Source: Liopterus haemorrhoidalis (lineage: Eukaryota > Arthropoda > Insecta > Coleoptera > Dytiscidae). From it: a DNA stretch of 64,000 nucleotides. Where the stretch lies: assembly GCA_963971575.1 (NCBI GenBank), contig OZ020622.1:9090279-9154278 (forward strand). Reading direction: 5' to 3'. The notes beneath the pieces were generated by a model. It ran no database searches. It was not told the DNA's origin and saw nothing but the letters and a program-made list of their open reading frames with translations. Position numbers and translations under genes: made by a program. This document shows, piece after piece, positions 32,461 to 44,149 of the stretch (the stretch's first letter is position 1; the number at the start of each line of letters is the position of its first letter).

Positions 32461-35400
32461 TTACTTTTGAAATTCTTTTTTAATATTTTTAGCAATAGTT
32501 GAGAGTTGGATGTTAGATGTTCCTTCATAGATTGTTCCAATCTTAGCGTCTCTGTAGAATTTCTCTTGTGGGAAGTCTTTAGTAAAACCTACACCACCCA
32601 TCCAGTCAATGCATTTAGCGGCAACTACTTGGGCGGTTTCAGAAGCGAAGAGTTTGGCCATTGATGCTTCTTTGATGAAAGGCATACCTGCTTCAACCAT
32701 ACGAGCTGCATTGTATGTTAAAAGACGAGCAGCTTCAATCTGGGTGGCGATTTGGGCTATTTGATATTGCATACCCTGCAAAGAAAAAATTTATAAAATT
32801 TGAATTATCACACATTTTAAGATTTCGTATAGGAATAAAACATCATAGATTAAGCGGGTTCTTCTAAATGTAATCTTATATGTAAGAATTATATATTTAA
32901 AAAAAAAACAAACATAAGAATATGTTTTTAGTTAGAAATTACAGATTTCTTATTAAAATGAATAATCTGATTTTATTATATATAAATATCTCGTGAACGG
33001 GCGGTCTTTATGGTGCCCATAGAGAAAGCAGTATGATTGACAGTTACAGTAACAGAGACCAGTCAAACAAACAAATATCAATTCACATTCTAACACTTGT
33101 ACATTTTATTTATTAGTTAGGTGTACAAATTTAAATACCACCCATCACAGTCGGACATCTAAACTGTCGAAACGTTGCTGCTTGCTTTATGTGATAATTG
33201 CACTGGACGATCATTATGTCTACTTGTCTATTGGCCAGAGCTCCTCAATCCCGCAACGAATAAATCGATGTTTTACAATATCTGGTAAATAAGGAAGGCG
33301 CTTTTTTAAACTAATTTGCTCGAGGGGTTAGTCCATCGGCTTGGAATGATAATAGGTTTGCTCAGGGCCGGACACAAGGGGAATAGAATGGATGCAAAGT
33401 CCCTGTACATAGGGCCACATAAAGGAAAAAAATTAATGTGAAGAGTGATTTTCACACACTTCAGGGTTTTGTAGGTATTTAGTAAATGATAACAAACTGT
33501 AGGTCCATAACAAAAATCATAAATTTCGGTAACTTTTGAAAGAATATTCCACGTGCTTCCATCTAAAGACGTACTTGAGATATGCTCACATGAATAGACG
33601 ATATCCAAAGTGACGTCAGCAACACTAGCGCCAGTGAGCTTTTGTCAAACTACTCTGCTCTAAATTGCTGGAGTATATTGAATTTTCAGCAAAAACGACG
33701 TACCGGGTGCGAAATTAAAATATGTTAAAATAAAAAATCATTCTATTCAAGAATTTAAACGCATCCAGCAGTCCTAATATCCCTGAATAAATAAGTACTC
33801 ATTTTAAGTACATGTTTAGTACCACACCTTTTGGGCTAAATACAATCCTGTGTTAAAAATAAAAAGATAAACTAGTAAGACTACATTCTTTCAATTAACA
33901 AACGGTGATTTTTGGATAATACAAATAGCCTTGTTAATTGATTTCTATTTAATTTTTAACGTATTATTTTTAGGTACAAATAGCTCTATTTAGTTCCTTT
34001 CTACTAATTTTTTATCGTATAATTTTTGATAAAAATTACAACTTTTAAATGTTGATAGAATGCTGTGGAAAATAATAGTTGACCTTCACTTCTTATCAAA
34101 TATTTTCTTTGTCAAATACTAGTATAAATAAAGTTTTGTAGTGCTAATTTATAACCGTAAATAAATATACAAAAGTTTCACATAAAACCGTTTAATGAGT
34201 TAATTTTTAAAGTATATAAATAGAACTATAAAACCATAGCGCAGTGATCCCCAACGGGTCATGTCGAACTTTGATGTTACGAATTACCGAAATTTACAAT
34301 TACTTATTAACAGAATAAATTTTATTATTTTGTTATTAATTTGCTTTCCAACGTATAGTCTGCACAAGTGGAATATTTTAGCAGATATATTACTCCCCCA
34401 AGCAACTACAGGAACATTAATTATAAACCAGACCACTTTTTGTTCACTAAACGGTGTCAACAAGCGCTGACAACAGCCTACGTAATTAAACGCCTGTTTA
34501 GAAGCACCGGAATCAATCTTTCTATGTGTTCATACCCAGACACACAATTTAGTTGAGTTCAAAGTTACTCACTCATTGTCTGAGATTAATTTTACTCCAA
34601 TATTTAATGTATACTAGACCAGTGATCCGCAACCGGGGGTCCCCGAGCTGTGTCCAAAGCTCTTGAGTTCACAAAATAAAAAATAAAAATAAATTTAAAA
34701 TTACACAGTTTTATAAGTGATATATAAGTAAATGACAGATTAATATAATGACATCCCAATATTCTTAAACATGGTTAAACTAAATGAAAATGTGGGGGAT
34801 AAAAGTTTACATTAAAGTATAGCGCTTTTCCCGAATTGAACTTTTAATTGGGGGGTCCGCCAAGCTTGACATGCTTTCCAAGGGGTCCCTGTTAGTAAAA
34901 AGGTTGAGGATCACTGTACTAGACTGTTCTAAAACCACCGGTAAGTAATGTGATGCTTGACTAAATAAGAATTTAAACGTCAGAGTAAAATTTACTCCTG
35001 CTTGAGCATTTTTAGCCGCAAGCTTATATTAAAACTAATTCAAAAGTATTGTCAACTGCCAATAACTGAAGCGCCTCTAGTGAGATTTTGAGAAACTGAC
35101 GGTTGTAGGATAGTCGAGTTGGTTTACTGTTATTTTCATAGCAAGTTTTTAAAAAAATGTCTTTAAAATTGCAAGAAAAAATTAAATGCAACGTGAATTG
35201 TTGTGTTTATCTTTGCAATGCAAAAGTAGGTCGTGATAGAGACCTAAGTTTTCATCGTGTTCCGAAACGTGGCAAAAAAAAAAAACGTGTTTCTGAATTT
35301 ACGTGGTGGTGCACGTGTAGTTATGGACAGGGCCGGCTCAGAGGTCGGGACTTCGGGGATTTTTCCCGAGGCTCCGCGCTTAAAAGGGGCCCGATTGTCC

Positions 35401-38400
35401 CGGTTTTTGAATCTCTTTGCTCTTTAGTTTGATTTTTTTTGCTCTTCACTTTGAATTTAGGAGGTCATGATGTAAAATGCAGTAGCGCCTCTATAGGTAG
35501 TGTCAGATGTCAATAGTTATGAGATCCGTTTAAGATCCGCCTTGGCGAAACGGATACGGACCCGGGTACGGATTTTTATTTGTTATGGATCATCCGTGAT
35601 ACGGATATGGAGATCCGGCACACCACTACTTAGAACTATAATCAAGAATGTGTTAAGCTGTGTATATACTGAACGAAAAAAGTGAGTCGATGCACTGTGG
35701 GTGCATTCTCAAAGCTTTATTCCAGTTATAAAAAGGGTAAAAAAACATTGTAATAGAACCTTTACCGTAACGCCTCTGGTGGAACCGGTTTATCTCAAGA
35801 CACGAGAGTTATATACATAATCTCAGGGTCCCGCTTCCTTATTTACATCTCATAACTTTATACTATTTCAGAATGATTTGCCACTCAATATTTCGATACC
35901 TATATTTACAATTTACCTTATCAGGACAGACTATAAATAATAAATAGATAAATTCAGATAATTTTCAAGTACCTATCGTATTTATTTTTTTTTTTTGATA
36001 CTATTTTTATTTGCTGTTTGTTAACAAACATTCAAATTATAAGATTAATTACGAAAAAAGCAATAAATTACAATCTAAAAATTGATGTAAATTATGAATT
36101 TCGTTCTATACTTCAAGGGTTTTAATTTGATAAACCAAAATATTATTAAAAACAATCTTATAATTATCTATAAAATTCGATCGAAAATTTCGGTCCATAT
36201 TAATATGTATTAATCTGATTTTTAAATTATTTTTGATCATCATCGCAAAACAAACCCTGGCAGGAAATTGGACGCGCTTGAATTGAAATGGTAAAATTGT
36301 CGGTATCATCGGTATTCTATGGATTACCACCTTTTAGAAGAAATATATTTTGTCCTGATAATTTTGAAGAAAAAGCGATAAATATAAACCGATAAGATAG
36401 ATTTTGTATCATCCGCGCGCACAAGTAGCATTAAATCTTTGGACGTACTGAATAGATTTTTAAAATTCTTTGTCGCTGATAATTTCAAGAAAATGCGTTA
36501 AATTTGAATGGAAAACATTGATTTTGTTTTACCCGCGCGCACAAAAATCATTATAATTTTACTACTAAACCGATTTTAATATCCGAAGCACATCCGAAAA
36601 CTTGATCAGATAAAATAGCTATAGATAAAAAAAAGGCGCATAAAAATCGGATTAGCAGTTCTCCAGTGCACCCCTACGTGTACATTTTCAGTAGCACTGT
36701 ACTTAATTACTCATTTGATGACCCATATATATATATATTTTTTAAATAAATAATAATAAAAAAATTAAATTTGAAAAACTTTTGAAAAAATAAATTATCC
36801 AATTATTCCGGTCTACATCCGTGTGCAATACTCTGATATTTGCAGATTTTTAAACCTGTCACTCTGGAAATTAAGGTTGGGGACAAAAATATTTCCACAG
36901 TTTTTTCTCAAAAATCGAATTAAAATAATGCTTTTTAAATAAAATTGTATACGTCAATTCAAGTATTAAAAGTCATAATAATAACAAAAAAATGAAAATT
37001 ACATATTTTGTTTTTTGCAGCTATCTTGGAGTAGCTAAGCGATTCCCAAACTGTGCGCCGCGGCACCCTGGGATGCCGCAACCAGGCTACAGGGACGCCG
37101 CTAAAACGTTCCAATATTCCTTCAACTGCGTTAATTAGACCAATGTGTTGACTTGGGGCGCCGCGGAAAAGTACTGATACATTAAGGGCGCCGGGAACCG
37201 AAAAAGTTTGGGAACCACTGGTCTAGCTCCACTATTTCTACAACTCAGACAAACAGACAGACGTATACGAGTTCCTTGGCATAGCTACAAAATCCTAAAA
37301 ATCAGTGAGGTGATTTACCCGGTCCGCTCGAACCGTTTGTTAAGAAATTTTAAGTTCGGCGAACCGCTTGTTAAAATACTTTAGATACAGGGAATGACCA
37401 TAGCCGTCAGTTCAGCAGAAGCTGAAAGAGGCTTTAGCCTTATGAATAATATATGCACAGAAAAACGAAATAGACTGATCGTTTCAAATATAAGTAATAT
37501 AATGGTTATTTATTTGAATGGTTTGCCTTTAATAGATTGGGATCCAGTACTATCGGTACTGGATCCCAAAAATTGGTGCTAAATTGGTTAAGAAGCAACC
37601 ATAGTTCGGATGATCCTCGTGTAAAAACAAAAACGGAAGTAGAAGTGACTGAAAACCAGAGGGCTATTTGGCAATATTTAAAATAATTACAAATCTTAAT
37701 GTTTAATTTAAATAAATATTTTGAATTGTGTAAAATTTTGTGTTTTTAAACAAATAGCCCCGCGAACCGGTTGTTGAACAAATTTAATCCCATCACTGCT
37801 AAAAATCAAAACTATTCACCCAAGAATCTAATTTCAATTAATATAATTTTAGAAATATGAATAAATATAAAGATCTCCTGACATTAGATAATAATTATCA
37901 TTTCTTCTAATCTATTGTAAATATTTATGAAAAAAGGTCAACATATGTTGTAACAATCTCATTAGTAACAAAAGTCATCTAATTTGATTTTAAACAAAAA
38001 GAATTTCCCATTTAACGACAAAATTACAAATTAACGATCAATAATGATACCCCGAAGATATTGCATTAATGCAATCATTAACAATAAAACTATAGACAAT
38101 TGACATAATATATGACATAATCATAGCCAGAAATTGTTATCAGTGAGATAAATATGTAGGTCACAATGTTAAAGAAATAAATCTTATTGCATAAGTACCT
38201 GAAATTCAAAGACTGGTTTGCCAAACTGTGTCCTTTCCAAAGTGTATGGTATGGTGGCATCAAAACAACCCTGGGCAAGACCAAGCATTTGTGCAGCAAT
38301 ACCAATTCTTCCTTCATTAAGAAAACCAGCAGCGTACCTATATCCCTGACCTTTTTCACCCAAAATTGACGAAGCAGGCACACGAACATTTTCCAAAGTT

Positions 38401-40604
38401 AACATACAAGTTCCAGAAGCTTTAATTCCCAATTTATCCTCTGGTCTATTAACAGTAAAACCTGGAGTATCCCGATCAACTAAGAAGCAAGTGATTCCTC
38501 TGTAACCTTTTGATGGATCAGCATTTGCCATAATAAGAAATAGACCAGCTATATCTGAATTAGAGATCCACATTTTGCTTCCATTTAAAAGATAATCACT
38601 ACCATCTTGCTTAGCAGTTGTTTTTAATCCAAAAGCATCTGTTCCTGATGATGGTTCAGTTAAACCAAAACTACCAACCATTTTACTGGCCAATTGAGGG
38701 AGATAGTGTTCTTTTTGTTCTTTTGTACCCAATTTAATAATCAAACTATTGACTAAGGTATTTTGAAGGTCTACTAAAATACCAACTGATGGATCTACTT
38801 TAGATATTTCTTCTACTACTTGAATTGTTGTCATAAAACTGCAACCAGATCCGCCTAATTCTGTTGGTACTTCTACGCCCATGAGCTGTATAATAAAACA
38901 TCGTAAGATTTGAATACATGGTACAAGGTTACGATTAATTTACCCCATTTTCAAATAGAAGATCTATTACTGATTGCTCGATTTTACCAGCATCATCCAT
39001 TTTTCTTACTAGTGGTTGGATCTGTTCAGTAGCCAATTTGGCCACTAGAAATTAAATTTAATAAAAAACAAATAAAATAAAAGTGAAAACTCTTACACAT
39101 TTAGGATTTCGTAGGCATCTTGTGAAACATTTTTGGGCATCTTTGTTTTGTAATCGTGTCAAAATATTTATTTTTAATTTAATTTACATCAAAATATTAA
39201 ATAATTTCATTTTATACCTCGCATACAATTAGAAAAATATATTTCTTCAAAATTTGCGAACGTAAAATTTCGTACATCTGTGCATTACTTTGATTTTTTC
39301 AGCTTTATAAACCAGTCCTTCTGGAATAAAGGGTGGAGGACAAAAGTTTTGCACATTTTTAGCAAAAAAAGCATCAAAATAAACAGATTTTTAATTTTTT
39401 TGTTGGTTAATAAACTACATTTCATTTGATACTAGTCAATTTTTTTACTTTTAAAATTTAAACTCTAGTGCCCGTTTGCATAAAAGTCTTAAAACTAGAT
39501 TTAAACTAAAACGCATTGCGTTGCTAGGTAATTTTGTGTTTTACATCGAGTTTTATAGGCTATTCTAAACCTTTAGGCGAAATTAAATGGAATTTAAATT
39601 TTCTTAAGTTGTCATTAGTTAGTTTTTTATATATTAAAGTTAGCTTTTCCTGAAAAAATGATCAAAAGCTTCAATAAACCGGTAAAAGTTACTAGATTTG
39701 AAAATCTAGTTCCGTTTAAAGCAAAGAACGAACCTACATCTAGTTTTAAGACTAATTTCTACCATACAGACACATTTTCCGGACATTATATTCTATATTT
39801 TTGCCATATGCGTGTCAAATTTCTAGAATTAGCCGATTATCTTCATTTTCTCTAATACAGCCACACATTTTTCGGACGATATTTTGTATATTTTTGCTTA
39901 TAAATGCCGAATTTCTTTCTAGGTTCAGCTGTTTGTCTTCTTCTACCATACAGAGAGACACAATTTTTGGAAGATATGTTTTATACTTTTGCTTATGCGT
40001 GCCGAATTTCTTTCTAGGATTAGCCATTTGCCTTCATTTTCTACCTACATTTTTCGATCATTATTTTCGGTATTATAGCTATATGCGTGTCTAAAAGTAC
40101 ATACACGCCAAATTTCTTTGGGACCAGCCGGTTGGCCGCAGTTTCTATCGTACAGACAGACTTTTGAGTGGATTAATTCGAATACCTACGAAATCCTTAT
40201 AACTATGCATGAATGAAATGTAATTTCTTATTTGTAATTTGACCCATATGTTATATTTAGATTTGTTAAGTGCATTTTCGAATTAAGTAATTATATCATT
40301 ATCAGTTACGTAAGAGGACGCAAAAATAAACAAGTTTTTATCTACCAGTTTCCTTCATCATCCGTTCATCGTCGGTTAGGATAGTTACTGGTTTGGGCTG
40401 TGTTTCATGGTGACAGAGAAGACTTTTCGTTCCTGATATATTTCTGATAAGTCCTTGAGGTTTTTGGCCCACCTGTATGGATAAAACACTATAAGATCAC
40501 TGCATTCCACACAGGTCATTTAAAAATAATATTTATTCTGATAGAAAAGAATTATTTAGAATATTACTAACCGCCTTGCTCAAAATTAAACGTAAGCTAT
40601 TCAT
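32461..40604 (-). CDS. ACADSB: Short/branched-chain acyl-CoA dehydrogenase, mitochondrial
   Basis: Five exons join in frame: 40604-40572, 40472-40346, 39044-38944, 38885-38199 and 32775-32461. They total 1263 bases, 420 residues. The enzyme oxidises 2-methylbutyryl-CoA and related acyl-CoAs in the mitochondrial matrix (isoleucine catabolism), passing electrons to ETF. The N-terminus [10 protein letters not shown] is presequence-like. Residues 88-316 hold the middle domain, with [13 protein letters not shown] (159-171), KMWISNS (191-197) for FAD, and [17 protein letters not shown]. The last exon has [18 protein letters not shown]; by family comparison Glu400 is the catalytic base at the short/branched-chain position. 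Introns are under 100 bases or about 1.3 kb, except the last, 5.4 kb and full of TEs. The RpL26 gene starts divergently about 170 bases upstream. ACADSB is preferred over ACADS because of NTLVNSLI and the C-terminal segment. Confidence 0.95.
33425..33520. mobile_element. Family A terminal fragment
   Basis: It contains GTGATTTTCACACACTTCAG followed by GGTTTTGTAGGTATTTAGTAA, the left-end signature of the 17340 element, without the rest. Other solitary ends are near 22160 and 54385. Confidence 0.6.
34620..34916. mobile_element. hAT MITE (CAGTGATCC ends)
   Basis: The inverted repeats CAGTGATCCGCAACC and GGTTGAGGATCACTG are flanked by a perfect 8-bp duplication TACTAGAC (34612-34619 and 34917-34924). 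A solitary similar end, CAGTGATCCCCAACGGGTC, occurs at about 34244. It is non-coding and lies in ACADSB intron 4. Confidence 0.93.
35157..35327 (+). pseudogene. THAP zinc-finger N-terminal fragment
   Basis: The frame starts [11 protein letters not shown] and reads [20 protein letters not shown] followed by VPKRGKKKK. This matches the beginning of a THAP domain (C-x3-C, then Asp/Leu-SFH-x-Pro). The domain is cut at about 35328 where a CAGGGCCGGC hAT end begins, so the remaining C-x2-H half is absent. It is probably a THAP-bearing transposase or host gene remnant. Confidence 0.45.
35328..35480. mobile_element. hAT MITE fragment, CAGGGCCGGC end
   Basis: It starts CAGGGCCGGCTCAG and includes GGGCCCGATTGTCCCGG and the TGCTCTTCACTTTGAAT unit. 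The right end was not found. It truncates the THAP fragment. Confidence 0.5.
35500..37030. other. No gene recognised (ACADSB intron 4)
   Basis: AT-rich sequence has a duplicated pair of similar segments around 36360-36560 (both with AATTTTGAAGAAAA/AATTTCAAGAAAA and CCGCGCGCACAA). No long frame is present. Confidence 0.4.
37036..37222. mobile_element. hAT-like MITE (TTCCCAAAC ends)
   Basis: GATTCCCAAACTGTGCGCC at the left and GTTTGGGAACCACTG at the right are inverted repeats; the body is GC-rich (GCCGCGGCACCCTGGG). A target duplication is not clear. Solitary ends are common in arthropod genomes for such hAT families. Confidence 0.6.
37303..37798 (+). mobile_element. hAT element carrying a transposase C-terminus
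   Basis: The ends CAGTGAGGTGATTTACCCGG and CCCATCACTG are inverted repeats with further matches inward (GAACCGTTTGTTAA / TTGTTCAACAACCGGTTCG). A perfect 8-bp duplication, CTAAAAAT, lies at 37295-37302 and 37799-37806. The target is the tail of a family A-like repeat. The interior encodes only the dimerisation end of a hAT transposase. Confidence 0.92.
37394..37582 (+). pseudogene. hAT transposase C-terminal dimerisation domain remnant
   Basis: The 62-residue frame contains [20 protein letters not shown] and RNRL, followed by [19 protein letters not shown], the classic hAT C-terminal (hATC) signature. It lacks catalytic and BED-finger regions, so it is dead. A 27-base hairpin (GGATCCAGTAC, loop TATCG, GTACTGGATCC) lies at about 37540-37566 within it. 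Confidence 0.85.
39100..39350. repeat. Family A fragments in ACADSB intron 2
   Basis: Left-end words (AGGATTTCGTAGGCATCTTG) and TTTCAGCTTTATAAACC match family A, but the copy is decayed. No gene lies in this intron. Confidence 0.4.
39556..39720. mobile_element. MITE, AGGCTATTCC family, copy 4 (uninterrupted)
   Basis: It starts AGGCTATTCTAAACCTTTAG and ends with ACTAGATTTGAAAATCTAGTTCCG, losing the last terminal bases. It is the short subfamily (TAAGTTGTCATTAG and TTAGCTTTTCCTGA) and gives the empty site for the insertion at 29551. It lies in ACADSB intron 2. Confidence 0.7.
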
Positions 40605-40771
40605 TTTGTTATGAGTTAAGGACACTATCGCACTTCGACAGATTACCGCCTAAACTTGTACAAGCGTATAGTGTGCAGTGTTTATATGTAGCCCGATTAG
40701 TTATACATCAACCCGTGGTGGAATAGTGGCGCCACATTCAGTGACGGCTAATGTGCTTGCGCGTTGCATAG
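40605..40771. promoter_or_regulatory. Bidirectional promoter between ACADSB and RpL26
   Basis: Only about 170 bases separate the ACADSB ATG (40604, minus) from the inferred RpL26 transcription start (plus). The pyrimidine tract CCCTTTTCC at 40772-40780 looks like a 5'TOP element, which controls translation of ribosomal-protein messages through mTOR. No TATA box is seen. Confidence 0.6.
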
Positions 40772-42181
40772 CCCTTTTCCGGTAAAAGTGTTTTGCTTGC
40801 TGTCGTCGGTACGTAAAATAATTTTATAAAATACATCAACATCCCTTTAATTCCAAGACATTATTGTTATTTTATACTATAAAACATTAGTTTAATTATT
40901 CATTTATTATTTAAAGTGTATATTTTTTTGTTTATAATTCAGTAATTCATATTTTTGACAGTGTGTTATATTTTAGGTTATAATATGTCATATGTAATGT
41001 TGATTTCTATTATTACAGGGAACTAAACAGCAAACATGAAGTTTAATAAATTAGTAACTGCGTCGAGAAATAAAAATAGAAAGAGGCATTTTACTGCCCC
41101 ATCTCATATTAGAAGACGACTAATGTCTGCACCTCTTTCGAAAGAATTGAGACAAAAATATAATGTTCGTACCATGCCAATTCGTAAAGACGATGAAGTA
41201 CAAGTAAGTCAGAAGTTACATTAAACTATTAACATTAATCCCTAATATTTAAATCAAATGAAATTTTTAAAAGTAATGTTGTTTAGCATCGTTTTCATTT
41301 AGAAGTTTGTGGTATGTTAGCAATGTGCTTACGCATCTGTTAACTGTGTTGACTGATTGTAATGGCAAAATTACAATGTTTTTAACCCTTGTAACGTCAC
41401 TCATTTGTCTCTGTACGGTAGAATAGACACACGGCTTGACTTAAAGGGTTAAAATTTGGCATGCTTTAACAGCTTTTTGGTCCATATACAGGGAAAACAC
41501 TGAATTTTTATTGTAAGATATAGAGCATTAAATCCTTTTTCAAATCAGTTTAATTCTAACGATTTTTTCCTGTACATTTTGTATTATTGCGTTTCTTCAC
41601 TTTTACTTTCTAAATACCACCCTGAAATGTTTAAAAATTCACATCTTGTTTTTATTTAAAGGTTGTTCGTGGACACTACAAAGGTCAACAAGTAGGCAAG
41701 ATTGTCCAAGTATACAGAAAAAAGTTTGTTGTATACATCGAGAGAATTCAACGTGAAAAGGCCAACGGTGCCAGTGTGTATGTTGGAATTCATCCTTCCA
41801 AGGTAAATAATACTTCCAAACCAATCTTTGCTTCGTTTCAATTAATATGATGATCACAAACCATTCTCAGAAAACAGGCAAGGCTAAACGCTAATGTATT
41901 CTGCTGTAAGGTTTTCTTACGGTGGACGCATTGTGTTTAGAACTCCTGTTCTATGTTAAAACTAAGGCACTGATTTAAATAAATTCACCTATTTAATTTT
42001 TATGTCATCGTGAAGATGTTTTACGAGTTGATTTTTGTTTCAGTGTGTTATTGTTAAGTTGAAGATGGATAAGGACAGGAAGAAGATCATTGACCGTAGA
42101 GCTAAGGGCCGTCTTGCAGCTCTTGGAAAGGACAAGGGCAAATACACAGAAGAAACTACATCTGCCGTTGCAGATTCGTAG
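40772..42181 (+). CDS. RpL26: Ribosomal protein L26 (uL24)
   Basis: The coding exons are 41036-41203, 41662-41802 and 42044-42181 (447 bases, 148 residues), all phase 0 with GT-AG sites. A non-coding first exon probably runs from about 40772 (TOP tract) to 40808, ending at GTACGT, and exon 2 begins at 41019. The protein is a cytosolic 60S subunit component near the exit tunnel. The KOW region [20 protein letters not shown] lies at residues 57-76, followed by GIHPSK and the basic [17 protein letters not shown]. Length and sequence are close to animal L26. Intron 3 has a possible alternative exon (41871-41905). An AATAAA lies shortly after the stop. Confidence 0.97.
41871..41905 (+). other. Candidate poison cassette exon in RpL26 intron 3
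   Basis: A good acceptor, CATTCTCAG, and a good donor, CTGCT|GTAAGG, delimit 35 bases. Read in the L26 frame after exon 3 it gives KTGKAKR then TAA, so inclusion would end translation and likely trigger decay. Ribosomal-protein genes often use such exons for autoregulation. No transcript evidence is available. Confidence 0.3.
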
Positions 42182-42189
42182 ACTAATGT

Positions 42190-42897
42190 TTTGTAAATTA
42201 AATAAAACTATCAAAAATCCATAATTGTGTTTTAAGTTGATTACCTCGTTTTAGAAATATATTTATTTCAATGAAATATTTTGTTACAAATATAATAAAT
42301 TTTTTTTAAATATAATTTTAACAATTTACCTCCAAACTTAACGGGAAATATTTTAAAAAATATGACCAAATATCACGTGTTCAGGGAAGTACATTTTTAC
42401 TTTATTTGCCATAATTTTTTTTTTACTTAAAATGAATTTAAGCTAAGAGCATTCATTTAATGCATCATGAAAAAAACAATCAACGACCATAAAATTCGAT
42501 CTTGTGAAGAACTAATTCTGAACTTTGGTTCACATCAATGTGCAGTACTCTGAATTTTTTCATGTTTTTAAACCAGCTCCTCTAGGAAATAAGTAGTGAA
42601 CAAAAATTTTTGGGTAAATAGAAGTAAAAAAAACTTTACTTTTACGTATTTAATAGCAATTGTTTATTTTGTAAAACCACGAATCAAAGAATTATATGCA
42701 TGCCAAATTTGACCTCTAGGCCCCAATGTCTCCCTTACAGTTAGAGAATTATTATTATCTACGAAATCCTAACTATCCAGGCTTATTTTTATCTACGGAA
42801 TCCTAAAAACATGTTATTATTTAATATTAACCTAAATTCTGCATGTTATATTCTAACCTTACTTTTTCGCATTAGTACGTGTATTCTAATCTAAATA
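42190..42897. other. RpL26-neugrin intergenic, no gene recognised
   Basis: AT-rich sequence with a family A-like fragment at about 42530-42740 (GGTTCACATCAATGTGCA, AATTATATGCATGCCAAATT). No coding frame. Confidence 0.5.
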
Positions 42898-44145
42898 ATG
42901 CAGGCGAATATGTTTTATAATTGTCTCCCAAATATAATTTTGTGGAATGCCGTTCGTTATTACGCTAGAAGAGGAAGAGGAATTAATCCTGGTGTACAAA
43001 AACGAATGAATGTATTAAACGATAAACAAGACAGTACGGAAGAAATAGATTTTGAAGATCTCGAAACTGATTTTATGGATGCAGGTAAAATGCATAAAAT
43101 CCATGAAAAACAATTAAAAGATTATCAGGAAAAAGAAAAATTTTGGATTGTACGAAGGAAGTATTTTAAGGAGAAACAAATTAATTTTTTAACATGGAAC
43201 GATAAAGAACAAATTCGATATTTGCATAACACAAATCCAAACGAATGGACTGTTGAAAAATTATCGGAAGGATTTCCAGCGTTACCACAAGTAATAAATG
43301 TAAGTTTTTAACATAGACTTAATAAGAAGCATTACTGAATATGACTATGTTGCAGCAGAGTAAACCGTTACCTTAATGTGGCAAATCTTTGTTTACGTTA
43401 CATTTTTTTCCAGAAAATCCTAAAAGTAAAATGGCAGCCAAAATCCAAAAACAAAATAAAAACCCATGATGCTAGAGTGGAGAATAACTGGAAATTATTT
43501 AAACAAGGAAATCTCCAATTACAAACTGAAGTAGCGCAACATTTATCGAAATTTACAGATCGTAAACCTAAAATTGATGTAATAGAACAGAAAATTATAA
43601 TAGAACAACCGATAGTAAAACCGCAAGGAGAATATGGTTCTATAATTGAGAATTACAATAAATTAACAAAGAAAACGAGTGAAGAAAATAAAGTTGAAAC
43701 TCGTTTAGAGATGCCTAAAATAGAAAAAGAATCAATTCCGGTGGACAAAAGTAAACGGAAAAAACATCTTACAACTTTAATAGAATTACGGAAAGAAATA
43801 GCACGAGAAATAGATTTAGGAAAGAAAGTTGATGAATATGATAAAATGATCTTAAAAGAAAGTAACGCAAGTGTTCAAAATATCTCTGATGTTAAAAACA
43901 ATAATTTATCTACTGATCTTAAAAACAGTAGTTTAACAGCTGATTTTAAAAATAGTGGTTTAACAACATATAAAGTTGAATCCAATGTAGCTGTGAATGA
44001 GGATAAAAAGGTGTTCGATTCACTTCGATATCCTGAAAAAATAACAATACCAAAAGAAGTATATAAAAAAGGTTTTACGTATAAAGTAAATGATTGTTTT
44101 TATGATTATGATGGTGAATTTTTATATAGGGTACCAGGAATGTAA
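42898..44145 (+). CDS. NGRN: Neugrin homologue, mitoribosome large-subunit assembly
   Basis: Two exons, 42898-43299 and 43414-44145, give 377 residues (378 codons) across a 114-base intron. The start MQANMFYNCLPNIILWNAVR plus RYYARRGRG is presequence-like. The neugrin signature is LTWNDKEQIRYLHNTNP, EWTVEKLSEGFPALPQVI and, after the intron, KILKVKWQPKS. The C-terminus FYDYDGEFLYRVPGM matches the family end. Mammalian neugrin is part of a mitochondrial 16S rRNA regulatory module required for large-subunit assembly. Residues 295-321 are three 9-residue repeats (KNNNLSTDL, KNSSLTADF, KNSGLTTYK). It follows RpL26 by about 0.7 kb on the same strand. The middle is low-complexity and Lys/Glu-rich, so function rests on the conserved blocks. 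Confidence 0.88.
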
Positions 44146-44149
44146 ATAT

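Larger units (their letters stand above)
32776..38198. other. 5.4-kb intron 4 of ACADSB, filled with TE debris
   Basis: The intron donor is GTACTTAT and the acceptor TTTTCTTTGCAG. It contains the hAT MITE at 34620, a THAP-like fragment at 35157, a hAT end at 35328, a hAT MITE at 37036, and a hAT pseudogene element at 37303. The other three introns total under 1.5 kb. Confidence 0.85.

Noticed and set aside
41639..41857. Minus-strand frames across RpL26 exon 3
   Set aside because: Antisense shadows of the ribosomal-protein exon.
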